Positions 21,843 through 32,962 of a stretch of 64,000 nucleotides of DNA are shown here, one piece after another. A program made the translations under genes and the position numbers. Below the pieces are notes generated by a model that saw only the letters and a program-made list of their open reading frames with translations, was not told where the DNA came from and did no database searches. The DNA comes from Vitis vinifera (Eukaryota; Streptophyta; Magnoliopsida; Vitales; Vitaceae), in the NCBI RefSeq assembly GCF_030704535.1, contig NC_081813.1:4046001-4110000 (forward strand), written 5' to 3'. Positions within the stretch are counted from its first letter, which is position 1; every line of letters starts with the position of its first letter.

Positions 21843-23190
21843 GGGTTTATTACACTTTACCCTCCAACTTATATCATGTTTTACACATTGTTCCATCGAG
21901 TTTAATATTGAGCAATGTACTTGTCATACTTTATAATTACATGCAGTATACATTTTTTGAATGACTATGTTACATTTTTTTAATAGAAGGTGTATATCCT
22001 TTCCACGTTACCGAGGGCAAAAGAGTCATTTTTCTTTTTAAATGAGGGCAAAATGGTCATTGTCATTTTAGAACCCTAAACGTTAGCCCTTTTCTCCTCT
22101 GTCAATCATTTCTCCTAGTTGCTGCTATTGAATCCCCAACCCAAAGCCCTAGAATCCCATGGAAGCTAATGTAGGGTTTTTCACTCTCTACTCTATTCAC
22201 CCCTCTCATCTCTATGCTTCATCTCTCTTAAAACCCTAATTCAGAGTTGTCATTGGATTTTTCAATTTCAATTTGTGGAATTTTCTTGAATCAAGGTCAT
22301 GACGATGTGGATTGATGTTATTTTTTATTGAATTGCTTGTTTTGGATGTGAGTGCATTGATTGATTGGGGAATTCACCGACTTTTAAAAGAGGCGGGGTT
22401 GGATTCTCCACATGTTGTTGGTTTGGATTGTTTTTTGTTTTGGATTGGGTTTTGGTAATGTTATGTTTGGTTGCGGAGAAAAAAAGTGAGGCTATGAGAG
22501 GGAAAGACGATTTTGTGAATTCAAGTTAAGTTTCGAATTTATCGTACTCAACTCAACTGAATGATTGTACGAGTTTTTGTTTGAGTTTGTTTTTATGTTT
22601 TTCTTTGGAAAATTGTAGAAGGAGATCTTATTGGATTTTAAATTTGATTTTTTTTTCATTTCTTTCAATAAATTCCAATTCTGATTTGAAAATTGGACGA
22701 ATTAATGTTGGATTTAGATGTGTAGGATTAGAATTTGGGTGGGTTTTCAAATTATTTTTATTGAATTCAAATTTTACTGAATTGAAGAAACAGAGTTCTG
22801 ATGGGGGATGCCACTTCGCATCCATCTACAATTGCTATGACTTCAAATGAATTTGATGCCCGACTAAAGAAGCTATTGAGCTATCATTTGAAAACCCTAG
22901 TTTAACACCTGAGGAGATTGTGGAAGCATCGAGATCAATTGTCAAAGTTGCAGCTACGGCGATTAGGGTTGCTACTGAAGAGAAGACTGCAATTATAAAA
23001 AGAAAATGACATTTTTATCATCATTCACGTGGAAAGCATATATGTCTTCCATTTAAAAATGTAACACCATCACTCAAAAAATGTACATTGCATGTAATTA
23101 TAAAACATGAAAGGTACATTGATTGATTTTAAACTCGATGGGGTAATGTGCAAAACACAGTATAGGTTAAGGGGTAAAGTGTAGCTAAAT
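21843..23190. mobile_element. Pack-MULE-like non-autonomous Mutator element
   Basis: The left end (21851-22040, beginning tacactttacc) and the right end (23183 back to about 22995, minus strand beginning tacactttacc) are long inverted repeats of about 190 bp. They share blocks such as cacatt, ccatcgagttta, caatgtac, ttataattacatgca, acattttttga and tttccacgt. Long TIRs are typical of MULEs. The flanks give a possible imperfect 10-11 bp duplication (AAATAAAT followed by T/A). The 950-bp interior carries no transposase but does carry gene-like sequence: AAACCCTA-type promoter/leader sequence at the left and a coding-like fragment at 22801-23009. Confidence 0.72.
22801..23009 (+). pseudogene. 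Gene fragment inside the MULE, frameshifted
   Basis: An ATG-led frame starts MGDATSHPSTIAMTSNEFDA and hits a stop after about 34 codons. The next frame then reads AIELSFENPSLTPEEIVEAS and continues to a TGA at 23007, with codon use and composition unlike the AT-rich surroundings. A single-base shift between the two frames would explain the pattern. I do not recognise the parent gene. It lies between the MULE ends, so capture of a host gene piece is the likely origin. Confidence 0.5.
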
Positions 23191-23646
23191 AAATAAATAA
23201 TTAGCAATTTTAATATTAAAATAATTATTGAAATAAAATAATAATTAGTCTCCTTAATAGCAAGATGGTTTCTCAACTTTTATAAATAGGACCTTCGTAG
23301 CTTTAAGGAAACGCATTACACTTTAAAAGTTTGAGGAGTGCTCATGTAAGTCAAATTTGAACATGTGAAGATTTTCAAGGTTTTTTTTTTAAGGTGCCTT
23401 TGATTCAAAATTATGCCCAAGATGCTTAGATGGGGTTTTTATCTTTTACAAATAAGAGAATAGTGTGGAAAGTATCGATAATTTTACAATTCAATCAAAA
23501 TTACAATTTTTATTCACATTTTTCTATCTAAGGGAAATTTGTGTGTATAGGCTTATGACACTACAAAAGACAAGAAATTTATTATGACACCTACAAAAAG
23601 ATAAGAAATTTATTATCCACAATAAGAAATCTAAAAAAAAAAAAAA

Positions 23647-24628
23647 GGGAGAATTATGTTTTGGGGGTAGATGGGCCCCCAAATTAACAAAAGGTTTATG
23701 TAACTTTTCAAATTGAGCCCAAGATCTAATAAAAGTATGAAAATTGAGTTGAAGGATATCATCCTTCAGTATTTCCAAAAATGTCCTTTATTGATTTTGA
23801 AAAAAAAATTAATATTTTTGAAAAATACTTTTATTTAATTTAATATTTTTAAAAAATACTTTTATGTAATTTAATATTTTTTAAAAATAAATTTATTTAA
23901 TTTAATATTTTAAAAAATATTTAATTTAATTTTTTTTAAATACTTTAATTTAATTTAATATTTTTGAAAAAAAATTTAATTTAATATTTTTGAAAAAAAA
24001 TTATTTAATTTAATATTTTTGAAAACTACTTCTATTTAATTTAGTATTTTTGAAAAAAAAAATATTTAATTTAATTTTATAAAATATTTTATATATATTC
24101 TTAAAGGGTATATTTGTCCGTTACTATTTCATATCCTTCAACTCAATTTCAAGAGTTATATTGTAACGACCTGCTCCCAACCATGTAGATATTGTCCACT
24201 TTGGGCCCAAAGGGGCCCTCACGGCTTTAAAACGCGTCTACTTGGTTAAGAGGAGCCTCTACATATATAGCGCCAGGAACTTCCTCCCCTATCCGATGTG
24301 GGACATCACAAATACCCCCCATGCAGACACAACGTCCTCGTTGTGTCCCATGGGATTGCGGGGCCAAACAGACAAAGCCAAACAAACCCCCACACCGGGG
24401 TCGGGGATCGGTTCTGATACCATTTGTAACGACCCGCTCCCAACCATGTAGATATTGTCCGCTTTGGGCCCAAAGGGGCCCTCACGGCTTTAAAACGCGT
24501 CTACTTGGTTAAGAGGAGCCTCTACATATATAGCGCCAGGAACTTCCTCCCCTATCCGATGTGGGACATCACATATATAGACCTTTTGTTAATTTGAGGG
24601 TTCATCTACCCCCAAAAGATAATTCTCC
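23647..24628. mobile_element. MITE (family A, copy 1), interrupted by a TRIM
   Basis: The terminal inverted repeats begin (g)ggagaattat and continue through a gggggta/gatgggccccc-type stretch and aaattaacaaaaggt. The left end is at 23647, and the right end reads back from 24628. The interior is A/T-only, tandem-like sequence (attaaattaaata units). A TRIM (24162-24573) splits the right half; without it the element is about 565 bp. Both flanks are poly-A, so the expected 9-bp target duplication cannot be told from the background. Confidence 0.8.
24162..24573 (-). mobile_element. Complete TRIM retrotransposon (149-bp LTRs)
   Basis: Left LTR 24162-24310 and right LTR 24425-24573, 149 bp each, TG...CA, differ at two positions. 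The target duplication TATAT is exact (24157-24161 and 24574-24578). Read on the minus strand, the 114-bp interior starts AATGGTATCAGAACC, matching the initiator-tRNA-Met primer-binding site, and ends in a G-rich tract (gcatggggggta) before the second LTR. There is no coding capacity: open frames across it are chance. It must move with enzymes from other elements. The near identity of the LTRs marks a recent insertion. Confidence 0.95.
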
Positions 24629-25227
24629 AAAAAAAAAAAAAAACAGATATGGTAAGCAAGGAATTAAATCTACCCCTTTTGATCCTATCAAAGCCATTGG
24701 AATTGGAACAAGATTCAATTTTTTTTTTCTCAAGATGATTAGAGTTCTTTAGGTGATTTTCCTTACAAATCCAGGAATATCCTTAACTCTTATAAAAGCG
24801 AAAAAGAATGTAAAAACACCTAAAAAATGGTAGGAGAGGAATTGAGTGATTAAAAATTTTCATAAAATCATTAAATTAAAACCCCAAATCCATAAATCAT
24901 AAGTGAAATAAATTAAAGAGTAGATGAAAGAGAAATACAAACACTTTTATAGTGGTTTAAGAACCTGCCTACTACACTTCTCAATCTCCTATTCGAGTGA
25001 GGGTTATACCATCCAAGGCTTCAACCCAAGTCTTCAATCTTTCAAACTTGATTCATGACTTCAATGGTCACTACAATACCTTGTGGTTCTCAACCAACTT
25101 GAATCTCAATCACTCAAAGAACATAAAAAATTGATATTCTCAATCCTAGTACAAGTGTAGCTCAATACAAAGAAAAGAAATATAAATTTCAAAGAGTGTA
25201 TTAAAGGATTTGCAAGTGAAGAATTCT
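24629..25227. other. Intergenic spacer between the two MITEs
   Basis: No coding exon or terminal repeat recognised in these 600 bp. Confidence 0.5.
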
Positions 25228-25766
25228 GGGAGAATTATCTTTTAGGGGTAAATGGGCCCCCAAATTAATAAAAGGCTCATATAACTCTTCAAATTGAGTT
25301 GAAGGATATGAAATAGTAACGGATAAATATACCTTTTAAGAATACATATAAAATATTTTTTTTTCAAAAATATTAAATTAAATTAAAGTATTTAAAAATA
25401 TATTAAATTAAATATTTTTTAAAATATTAAATTAAATAAATTTATTTTTAAAAAATATTAAATTAAATAAAAGTATTTTTAAAAATATTAAATTACATAA
25501 AATTATTTTTAAAAATATTAAATTACATAAAATTATTTTTAAAAAATATTAAATTAAATAAAAAATATTAAATTAAATAAAAGTATTTTTCAAAAATATT
25601 AATTTTTTTCTCAAAATCAACAAAGGACATTTTTGAAAATACTGAAGGATGATATCCTTCAACTCAATTTTCATACTTTCATTGGGTCTTGGACTCAATT
25701 TGAAGAATTACATGGACCTTTTGTTAATTTGGGGGCGCCCATCTACCCCCAAAACATAATTCTCCC
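25228..25766. mobile_element. MITE (family A, copy 2), complete, with 9-bp target duplication
   Basis: The 539-bp element has the same inverted ends as the 23647-24628 element, in the opposite orientation. The target duplication AAGAATTCT is exact at 25219-25227 and 25767-25775; 9 bp suggests Mutator-type transposition. The interior 25360-25600 is an A/T-only array of about 30-bp units (tattaaattaaataaaagta-like). No coding capacity. Confidence 0.9.
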
Positions 25767-25775
25767 AAGAATTCT

Positions 25776-28700
25776 ATACATTTAAATTAAAAGCTTTAAA
25801 TGAGAGAAAGTAGGTGAAAAACAATTCAATGCAAGTGTTCTTTTCTCAATAAATGTAATGAAACTCTTTAATTTATAGAAAATTAGCTCAAACACTCAAA
25901 ATAAAACAAAAGTCCTTAACCAATCGAGCTCTAATTCGATTGGTGGGCTAGTTGTTGGTACAATTAATGCTTTGCATGTGATAGTTGGTGTTTTTAATGC
26001 TTGACAAGACTTCTACTTGCTAAATACGGGCTAATGGAAGAAAGAGAAAATTTTGTGCAAGCTTGACTGGTTCTTAATTGGGAAAGCCTGACTAGTTAGA
26101 CTAGTTCAAAGCCCCTTAATTAGCTACAAAAAAAAAATGTAAAAAATGTTGCCGTTTTCAAGTTTTAACCTTCTAGTAACTTAAGTATCTCATCTAAAAA
26201 CTTTTATAAGATATTTTTGAAAGTTTTGAATTTAAGGTTTTGAACTAAAATGCATATTCATCCAATTTAATGATAATAGGTCACTTTTGATTTAAAGCAA
26301 GGATGAATGAAAAACATTTAGAAATGTATAAAAATATTTTATCTTAAGTGGACCCATGAGATTCATCTTACATAGGTTCTCTGTTTAAAGATCTATTTTT
26401 TCATGACTTTTGAATCTCTTTAAACCATCTTTGAATTAAATGATAAAACTTGAAAACTTTAGTATACTTAACCTTATATTATAATCATCAAAACATAATT
26501 AGAAGAACCCTTGGACTGACAAGAATGACATGGCTTACTAAGTGAAATCACACCCAACCATATCTCAAAAGGCAACTCTAAAATCTTTTTTGCTAAAAAG
26601 GACAAGTATAGATACATGAAACCTTAAAAGTAACAAAACCAACGACAATTGATCTTGCTAGTATTTCTAATGCCATTATGTTGGTCAGTACAACGAATTT
26701 AGTTCAATTAGAAAAGCAAATTGCTTACATAAATAAACAAATTGAAGTCCTTACCTAAACCATGAATGAAAAAGATACCTAAAACTTTGCTTATAGATAA
26801 GATCAAAAGGATGGAAGATTTGAGCCAAATTATTGTCGTTCTATCTACAATAATTTTACCAAAAGGAGTTATTCTCAAGGTGTTAAGGGTTTAGACTTTA
26901 TGGTATGACAATTTGAGTGATTGTGAAATGAGACATAAATCATAGATAGTTATAAACATTATCAATCCTTCCATTATTTAGATTTCAAACTTTAGAATCA
27001 TTAATTGTTCTTGGAATTTAAGTGAAATTATGATTTCAAAATTTAGGGTGTGATAGTTTATGACAAATAAAGTATCAAAGCCGACATATATTCTAAGTTG
27101 TCATCAAGAACCTATCTTAATATGTTGTGTATGTATAATCAATAAGTGTATAGAACAATTGAAAGTTTGAAAATGAGAGATATTTGTTTGTTACCTAAGT
27201 ACAAGTTGTAAAGGAGATTACTCATGGTAAGTTGTAAGTTAATGCTAATTAAAGCCTCCACCTACGTAATACAACATCTTCAAGCAGATACAAGTAATTT
27301 GTTTTTCAATAGTAAATGTTAACAATTAATTAAGGTGTTTGATACAGGATTTTACTAAGGCTTGTTGGTAATAAGTGTATGCAACAAGATATTCAACATT
27401 ACCCCTAATGAACTTATGACAATGGGCAAATATTTTCAACATTTAGAAATTAAACCCTAAATGACTCTTTTTGAAAGAAAAAACAAATTTGTGAAAAACT
27501 GAGTCTAAGTTTAGGGTTAGCTTACTTATTGGGAAGATATCACGGGATAGCACTCAAGTTCTAAAAAAGCCTTTACTAAACAAGTGGAGGTCACTAATAC
27601 AATTAATTAATAAATCATTAATACCATAAAAGAAAAATACAAGTGTACATGCATAATGCAATAGTAAAAACATATTATAAAAATATACAAAATTGATACA
27701 TGAGAAATGTACGAAGAAATGCTTATTGTTTCAAATATCACAACACAATTTCAAGAAATTTTCAAATAATTTATTTACATTAACAACAATTTTAAATTAG
27801 TGATTTCAATTTATTTATTCACAAGGTTTTAATTTATTCACAAAATATTTGATTTTTATTCACATTGAATTTTATTTCCAAATGAAAAGACTTTCTCTTG
27901 TTTCTATTGAAAGTAAATTCACTTATTTTTTTTTTTATAAGAAATGATTTTTATTTACCTTGTTAAGAAGAGAGATTAATTTTTACAAATTTATTTGAAA
28001 AAGTATTTCATTTTGATTTTTTTTTAAATAATTTTGAAATTAAAAATAATTTTTACAAATTTATTTACAAAATAAGATTTGAACCCAATTTTATTAATAT
28101 GATAATTTTTTTACAACTTTTTTTTCCAAAATTATTTCCAACCAAAGTGATTTTTATAAATTATTTCCAAGCCAATTTTTATTAAAAAAATATATATTTT
28201 TGAAAAGAAGAATTTTGCCATTTTATTTAAGAGAATTTTGTTTTGTTTTGTTTTTTTTTTAAACAAAACAATTTTACAATTTTTATTTAAAAATAAGATT
28301 GTTGCAATTTTTATTCAAAATACTCTATAGATTTTCATTTTTTTTAAATCACAGTTTTTGTTATTAAAAAGGCATTTTGGACAATTTATTAAAAACAACT
28401 ATTTTCTGGACCATTTCATAAAAAATAAAAATAAAAATATTTTCTAGATCTTTTTTTATTTAAAAATGATTTTTTGGACTATTATTATTATTTTTTAAAA
28501 TCTGCATCGATTTTATTCAAAAAATAAAAGATTTCTGGACTTTTTATTAAAAAAAATTTCTGAAATTTTATTAAAAAATGATTTAAAAAAAATTCTGGAC
28601 CCTTTTTTATTTAATAAAAACATTTTTTTTGGACTTTTTAACTGAAAAATATTTTCCAGACTGTTTTTTTTATTTAATAAAAACATTTTCTGGACTGTTT

Positions 28701-29468
28701 TATTTAAATGAACAAAGGAAATAAGGTACGACAAGTATAAACAACCCAAAATCAGAAGGCCATGCCCAAGTCCAAAGCCCAAATGAATGCATTAACCAAG
28801 CTCCAAATAATAGATCCAAATGTTGAACACTCAAATAAGAAATATCAATCTGCACAACACAAACCCAATTTGACATTTAAAATTTAAACCCAAAGACTAA
28901 AACACATCAACCTAAATTCAAGCCCAAAGTGATAATTCAAGTCTGAAGGCCATGATCAAGCCTAAGATGAGGGTTAGGGCTTTGGAGGAAGAACGAAGAG
29001 GAAGGATGAGGGAGAGCTTTGTTTAGGGCTTTTAGGTGATTGAATTTACAAATCTACCTTTATTTATTTAATCACGTGTATGACACATGACATTTCCATC
29101 TATTGAAACTAACACTGTCTAACAAAAAGATTCAGTGCTAGTATTTAAGAAACTTGGAGGGCAATATATTTAGTTTTAGACCTGATGAGGTAATGTGCAT
29201 AACATGTAATAAGTTGGGGGGTAAAACGTATTAAATCTAAAAATTAAGCTATATATGTGAGTTTCTAACGGGTTGGGCTCGAAGGAAAATGGGTTAAAAA
29301 TGAAAAAGAATGGGCTTGGGGTAAAAATTGGTGGTCTAGAGCATTGTTGTTTGGTTACTTCCTCATCCCCTATTTTAATTTAAGACGTGAATGACTTGAA
29401 GTGTCAATGTTGTAAATGGAGCATCCAACATGCTATAGATAGCTGGATGAAGGTTCTCAAATTGTCAT
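25776..29468. other. AT-rich intergenic DNA with old repeat debris
   Basis: No intact gene. Three things stand out. A short frame near 26660-26760 reads NLVQLEKQIAYINKQIEVLT, reminiscent of a retrotransposon gag coiled coil (weak). A degenerate array lies at 28370-28710. A sequence at about 29090-29220 (gatgaggtaatgtgca, then ggggggtaaaacgta) resembles the right inverted end of the Pack-MULE at 21843-23190, but no matching left end was found, so it is a lone MULE end. The stretch 28980-29040 (gggttagggctttggagg) looks like a gene fragment beside that end. Confidence 0.4.
28370..28710. repeat. Degenerate short-period array
   Basis: The core tttctggac or its variants recurs at irregular 30-50 bp spacing, separated by ttttttatttaataaaaaca-like A/T sequence. 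At least seven repeats can be picked out by eye. The open frame across it on the minus strand is a by-product of the repeat. Confidence 0.55.
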
Positions 29469-29478
29469 ATTGAACCTA

Positions 29479-29861
29479 AGGAGGAAAATGTCACGATATT
29501 TCGGCGATATATCGCCGAAATATTGTGTGTCGAAGGGTATCCGGATAAATCTCGAGAAATCGGAGATTTTTCCTCGATATACGCGGGTCAACGGAGTCAA
29601 CGCGCTACAGTGCACCTCCCCAAACAAATTGCTTCCGAGGGGGGGCTAACTCGCCCTTATGATATAAAGTGCATTAAACATATATATACTTCAAGTCCTT
29701 ATATAAAGAAAATGTTAAAAGAATATTTTAAAGAGCAAATTAATTATAGTTATTTTATAATTAAAAGCAAAATTTTATTTTAATTAATTACAAAAAATAT
29801 AAAAATTATATAATTTTCTTCATAATGTTTTTAATATCATTAATAATTAATTAAATATTAA

Positions 29862-29903
<42 letters not shown>

Positions 29904-30319
29904 TTATTTTATATTGTTTAATACAATTGAATTAAATGGATCATATTTTAATATTAATATATATTTTAAAATTAGACATATTGTAATCAAATATCATTAT
30001 ATTATATGTAATTTAATAATAAATGTACACTTATAAAATTCATATTTTTATCGATGCATACAATATTATTATCAAATATGATAAATCATGTTATTCATAT
30101 ATCAAAATTTTCAATAAAATAACTTTAAAATGTCTATTATACTTCTAATTATATTATTATGAGGTTTTCTTTATATTTTCATGAGTTTTTAACAATTTTA
30201 AGTACCAATATTTTTTTCCAAAATATCCGCCGATATATCCAATATATCTCCGATATATCCGATATATCCGTAAAATCGAAGTACCGATATATCCGTGATT
30301 ACCGATATTTTCATCCTTG
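29479..30319. mobile_element. MULE-like non-autonomous element with gatatatcc-rich ends
   Basis: The exact 10-bp repeat ATTGAACCTA at 29469-29478 and 30320-30329 flanks the element, and short inverted ends resemble each other (aggaggaaaat versus aaggatgaaaat). Both subterminal regions are packed with gatatatc/ccgatatatcc motifs. A perfect 28-bp palindrome lies at 29496-29523. The middle is AT-rich, with a (TA)n run at about 29868-29896, and there is no coding capacity. Confidence 0.75.
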
Positions 30320-30329
30320 ATTGAACCTA

Positions 30330-31356
30330 TATTTACATGATTGTATTTTTAACTATATAAATTAGAATTAATTGGATAAAAGGGATAAAATAATTTTCAA
30401 AATTGTGAATTTAACTTTTTGAAAAATAATTCATTTTGACATAAATGTTTTTTACTATTTGGAGTATTTACATGTAAGTTTTTTTTTCTTTTTTTTATAA
30501 AAAGAGTTGTGTTTTTTTTATAAAAAAAAATAGTGGGGACATTTTTGTCAAAATGAGGTAAAAAATAATGAAGGGTTAAATTTCCAAAATTGAATTTTGG
30601 ATATCCTTTTAATCAAATAATCCTATAAATTATGTAATTTTGGTTGTTTGGTTTATTCTATTGAATTTCTAATGTTAGGAATTAAATTCAAATGCCAAGA
30701 AAAAGCATAGTGAAAATTGGTCATATCACATCAGCCAAAGCCATCTAAGGTGCCAACAAAGTGTGAAGGAAAAAAAAAAGTGTTTTCATGACTTATTTAA
30801 AAATATATGTAAAATAAGAATTCATCTCTTCATATTTTAAATCATATCCCATGATTCCAAAATACTAAAATCTATTTAAAAACTATTTTTAAAAATAAAT
30901 TTTTGTTTTTAAAAAATAAAAAACTAATTTTCAATCCTCAAAAGAACTTTTGAGAATTTTTTGACAAAATAATAAGAATCTGTGTGGTTTAAAAACAGTA
31001 ACTGTTTTTAAAAGATTTTAATACTATTTGCTTGTTTTTTGAAAATAATTTTTAAAAATAAAGTGAAATAAAAAACAATTTTTAGATAATAAGTAGGAGT
31101 TATTTTTATTAATTTTTAAAAATAAAATAAATAATAGGTTTGTTTAACCATGAAACTTGTTTTTAAGTTAAAAAATAAAAATTAATTTTTGAAAATAAGT
31201 TTCCAAAAATATAATCAAAATGACCCTAATTTTCTCACAACATGTTATAAAATCATGTTTAGGAACTTTTTTTTTTTAAAAAAAAAAAAAAATTGTTCTA
31301 AAAAAATCTTTTTTGAGAATGGTGTTTGGGAACTGTTTTTAAAGGCTCAATTTTTT
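30330..31356. other. AT-rich intergenic DNA
   Basis: A/T-rich with many short homopolymer runs. No gene or terminal repeat recognised. Confidence 0.5.
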
Positions 31357-31357
31357 T

Positions 31358-31654
31358 TTGTCAAACTCTTCCGATGGAGGGGACACGCACGCCCTTATAT
31401 CTGAGGGATTGTACGTAGACCCAATTTTGAGACGCATGGATAGAAGTGTCCGGCACCTCATGCGTGGTGTGAAGTTATCAGATGAGGGCACTCCGTACGA
31501 AGAGAAGGTGTTCTGGTGTACTATTTCTTTAAGCACCATGACCCTCGCCATCAGGGGACCTACCCTGGGTAATAAGACACGGGCACCCAGCACCCTCAAG
31601 AAGGTATTGCCGTATAGGACGCTCGCACCCATCTACCCTTTCTTTTCTATTTAA
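31358..31654. other. GC-richer island of unknown origin, open on both strands
   Basis: About 270 bp (31370-31640) stand out from the surrounding AT-rich DNA by higher GC and near-normal codon-like composition. A + strand frame of 98 codons and a - strand frame of 97 codons both span it. Neither shows a recognisable domain. It may be a captured or inserted gene or transposon fragment; no repeats were found at its edges. Confidence 0.35.
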
Positions 31655-31742
31655 ATTAAATTATTCATTGAATATATGATTAAATATATATTTTTATTTT
31701 TATTATTTTTTAAAAATGAAAAATATTGGTAAAATAAGAAAA

Positions 31743-31977
31743 CTCTCTAGAATTTTCCAGGTATTAATTAATTACTTCTTTAATTATTATTGAGAATTAA
31801 TTGCTTTTTAAAGTGTGTAGAATCCTCCATGACAGGATGCCAGTCTGAAGAATGAAAACCTAATTCAGAGAGAAGAAAAGAAGCTTCTACACTTCCATTC
31901 TCCACCGACTTTCCTCGCCTCGTAACCTCACTGAATTTTCTGGAATTCTCATAACCCAGATTCTCTTTTTATATATT
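31743..31977 (+). promoter_or_regulatory. PDX1.2 promoter: heat-shock-element-like sites and TATA box
   Basis: The best site is GAAttTTCtgGAAttCTC at 31933-31950: four alternating units with only the last off by one base. Two further GAAnnTTC pairs lie at 31750-31757 and 31880-31887. A TATA box (tatatatt) begins at 31970, about 20 bp after the four-unit site and about 110 bp before the start codon. A CTT microsatellite follows (31978-31994) in the probable 5' UTR. Heat-shock factors bind inverted nGAAn arrays, and Arabidopsis PDX1.2 is known to be heat-induced; binding here is inference. Confidence 0.6.
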
Positions 31978-32080
31978 CTTCTTCTTCTTCTTCTCTCCCG
32001 CGTTATCAAACTTGAGACCTGGTTTTTCGTTCGCGTTTCTCATTTCTTCGTTGTCACAAATTCACAAGCGCTTAGCGGCC

Positions 32081-32962
32081 ATGGCTGAAGAAGGCGTGGT
32101 TACGGTCTACGGAAGCGGCGCCATCACCGACCCTGCCAAGACCTCCTTCTCCATCAAGGCTGGAATGGCCCAGATGCTCCGCGGCGGTGCCATTTTCGAA
32201 GTCATGAATCTGGATCAAGCCAAGATCGCTGAGGAAGCCGGAGCTTGTGCCGTCATCGTATCGGAATCGGTTTCCAAGGGCATATCGAGGCTGATTGATC
32301 CCGCTGTGATCAAGGAAATCAAGCGGAGAGTCGCAATTCCGGTGATTGCGAGAGCGCGGGTTGGGCATTTCGTGGAAGCGCAGATCTTGGAGGCCATTGG
32401 CGTGGACTATATTGATGAGAGTGAACTGTCCGTTGCTGATGAAGATAACTTCATTAATAAGCATAATTTTCGAACTCCGTTTGTCTGCGGCTGTCGGGAT
32501 CTTGGTGAAGCGCTTAGGAGGGTGAGGGAAGGGGCTGTGATGATCCGGATTCAGGGGGATTTGTCTGGGTCCGGGAACGTTGCTGAGACGGTTCGGAATG
32601 TGAGGAAAGTGATGGGGGATATAAGAGTGCTAACGAACATGGATGATGACGAAGTCTTCGCATTTTCGAAGAAGATAGGTGCAGCTTATGATGTTGTGGC
32701 CCAGACCAAGGAAATGGCCAGGCTTCCGGTTCTGCATTTTGCAGCCGGAGGCATCGTCACCCCTGCTGATGCCGCTCTGATGATGCAGTTGGGGTGCGAT
32801 GGAGTGCTTGTGGGTTCCAAAATTTTTGGCTCTGCGGATCCTTATAAGCGAGTTCGGGCAATTGTTCAGGCTGTTAGGCACTACAACGATGCGCAGGTGT
32901 TGGCAGAGAGTTGCTCTGAATTGGATGTGGCAGTGGCGGACCTCAGAATCGTTGAGGAGTAG
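32081..32962 (+). CDS. PDX1.2: PDX1.2-type pyridoxal 5'-phosphate synthase subunit (pseudoenzyme)
   Basis: A single exon of 293 aa from ATG in gccATGG context. The PDX1/PdxS (beta/alpha)8 barrel is complete: [77 protein letters not shown] and [18 protein letters not shown]. Two catalytic lysines of active PDX1 are replaced: the AKARIGHF Lys is Arg91 (IARARVGHF) and the RTKGEAG Lys is Gln158 ([13 protein letters not shown]). Arabidopsis PDX1.2, a non-catalytic partner that assembles with active PDX1 subunits and supports vitamin B6 synthesis under heat, carries the same changes. The C-terminus is shorter than in catalytic PDX1, ending at VEE. Heat-shock-element-like sites lie upstream. A decayed duplicate lies 4 kb downstream. 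Confidence 0.95.
   Translation: MAEEGVVTVYGSGAITDPAKTSFSIKAGMAQMLRGGAIFEVMNLDQAKIAEEAGACAVIVSESVSKGISRLIDPAVIKEIKRRVAIPVIARARVGHFVEAQILEAIGVDYIDESELSVADEDNFINKHNFRTPFVCGCRDLGEALRRVREGAVMIRIQGDLSGSGNVAETVRNVRKVMGDIRVLTNMDDDEVFAFSKKIGAAYDVVAQTKEMARLPVLHFAAGGIVTPADAALMMQLGCDGVLVGSKIFGSADPYKRVRAIVQAVRHYNDAQVLAESCSELDVAVADLRIVEE

Noticed and set aside
24242-24512. Two overlapping frames near 24.3-24.5 kb
   Set aside because: They lie in the non-coding TRIM (LTR and interior) and read the antisense of its primer-binding site.
30480-31330. Possible transposon from many ttttaaaaataaa stretches
   Set aside because: Low-complexity AT sequence; no inverted or direct terminal repeats could be paired.
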